In this document: one piece after another, positions 63,134 to 63,176 of the stretch
Numbering within the stretch: position 1 is the stretch's first letter
Layout of the letters: the number at the start of each line of letters is the position of its first letter
Assembly: GCA_037143175.1 (NCBI GenBank)
Contig: JBAWZF010000014.1
Span: 1 to 63,176, forward strand
Direction: 5' to 3'
Origin: a bacterium
Lineage (GTDB): Bacteria; Verrucomicrobiota; Kiritimatiellia; CAIKKV01; CAITUY01
DNA length: 63,176 nt
Notes under the pieces: model-generated
What the model was told of the DNA's origin: nothing
Seen by the model: the letters and a program-made list of their open reading frames with translations, nothing else
The model's database searches: none
Made by a program: the position numbers and the translations under genes

Positions 63134-63176
63134 CTTCGCCACATTAAGTCATTGAAAACAAATGATTTAAACAAAA

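Noticed and set aside
62918-63142. 74-residue minus-strand frame
   Set aside because: It is built on the GC-rich direct repeats and has a composition typical of chance frames; no start signal.
1-63176. CRISPR arrays, rRNA and tRNA genes
   Set aside because: None was recognised in any intergenic stretch on reading; small tRNA genes were looked for only by eye.

Overview
The window is a chromosomal segment of a Gram-negative bacterium, most likely of the PVC superphylum. Kiritimatiellota or a related Verrucomicrobia/Lentisphaerae-type lineage is my best guess. Three things point there: a Minf_1886-type small protein (28474-28926), a short lysine-rich protein that I recall as recurring in PVC genomes (10153-10392), and the mix of an outer-membrane barrel protein, an M16 peptidase and a LysM/L,D-transpeptidase. 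This placement rests on protein resemblance only; no rRNA or tRNA gene was seen.

Layout. 1-553: remnant of a toxin-antitoxin pair and an imperfect inverted repeat. 554-6889: an RNA methyltransferase, a three-gene ferrous-iron (Feo) cluster, a CBM9-like protein, a barrel protein and a SrkA-type kinase. 6914-16937: argH, zinc-ribbon proteins, topA, guaB, a lipid-linked-sugar gene pair, a sigma-region-2-like protein, trmB and a minimal pilin-like protein. 16938-26769: a tightly packed minus-strand run aspS-ispF-cysS-tmk-holB-ricT-like-pfkB-rex-hybrid kinase-panC, in which almost every junction overlaps. 26845-33639: L,D-transpeptidase, HIT protein, Minf_1886 protein, M16 peptidase, a NYN/PIN-like protein, a secreted Ser/Thr-rich protein and a SpoU methyltransferase. 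33667-38791: a riboflavin operon ribBA-ribH-nusB-ftsY-ribD-ribE under an FMN riboswitch with its own terminator. 38880-40718: peroxiredoxin, a frameshifted Rrf2 regulator with two matching operator palindromes, and thyX. 40882-48222: DUF1015 protein, a single-domain response regulator, a pseudouridine synthase, a NifA-like activator, a 170-bp MITE, a polyprenyl synthase, lipB and an MFS transporter.

48477-62743 is a signalling island of about 14 kb: an HD-GYP response regulator, a REC-histidine kinase, two large PAS-rich hybrid kinases, and, divergently, a frameshifted CheB-CheR-PAS fusion followed by another hybrid kinase. REC modules, PAS pairs and kinase cores are visibly duplicated among these neighbours. 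62744-63176 is a decayed or non-coding tail with short direct repeats.

How genes fit together. Riboflavin is made from GTP and ribulose-5-phosphate by RibBA, RibD, RibH and RibE, with flavin feedback through the riboswitch. ThyX and Tmk supply dTTP. IspF, the prenyl synthase and the UbiA/GT2 pair belong to isoprenoid and lipid-carrier metabolism. The strongest unusual signals are the Rrf2 circuit (homopolymer frameshift plus two shared operators), the MITE with perfect terminal repeats and target duplication, the switching architecture of the FMN riboswitch, and the local duplication of signalling modules.
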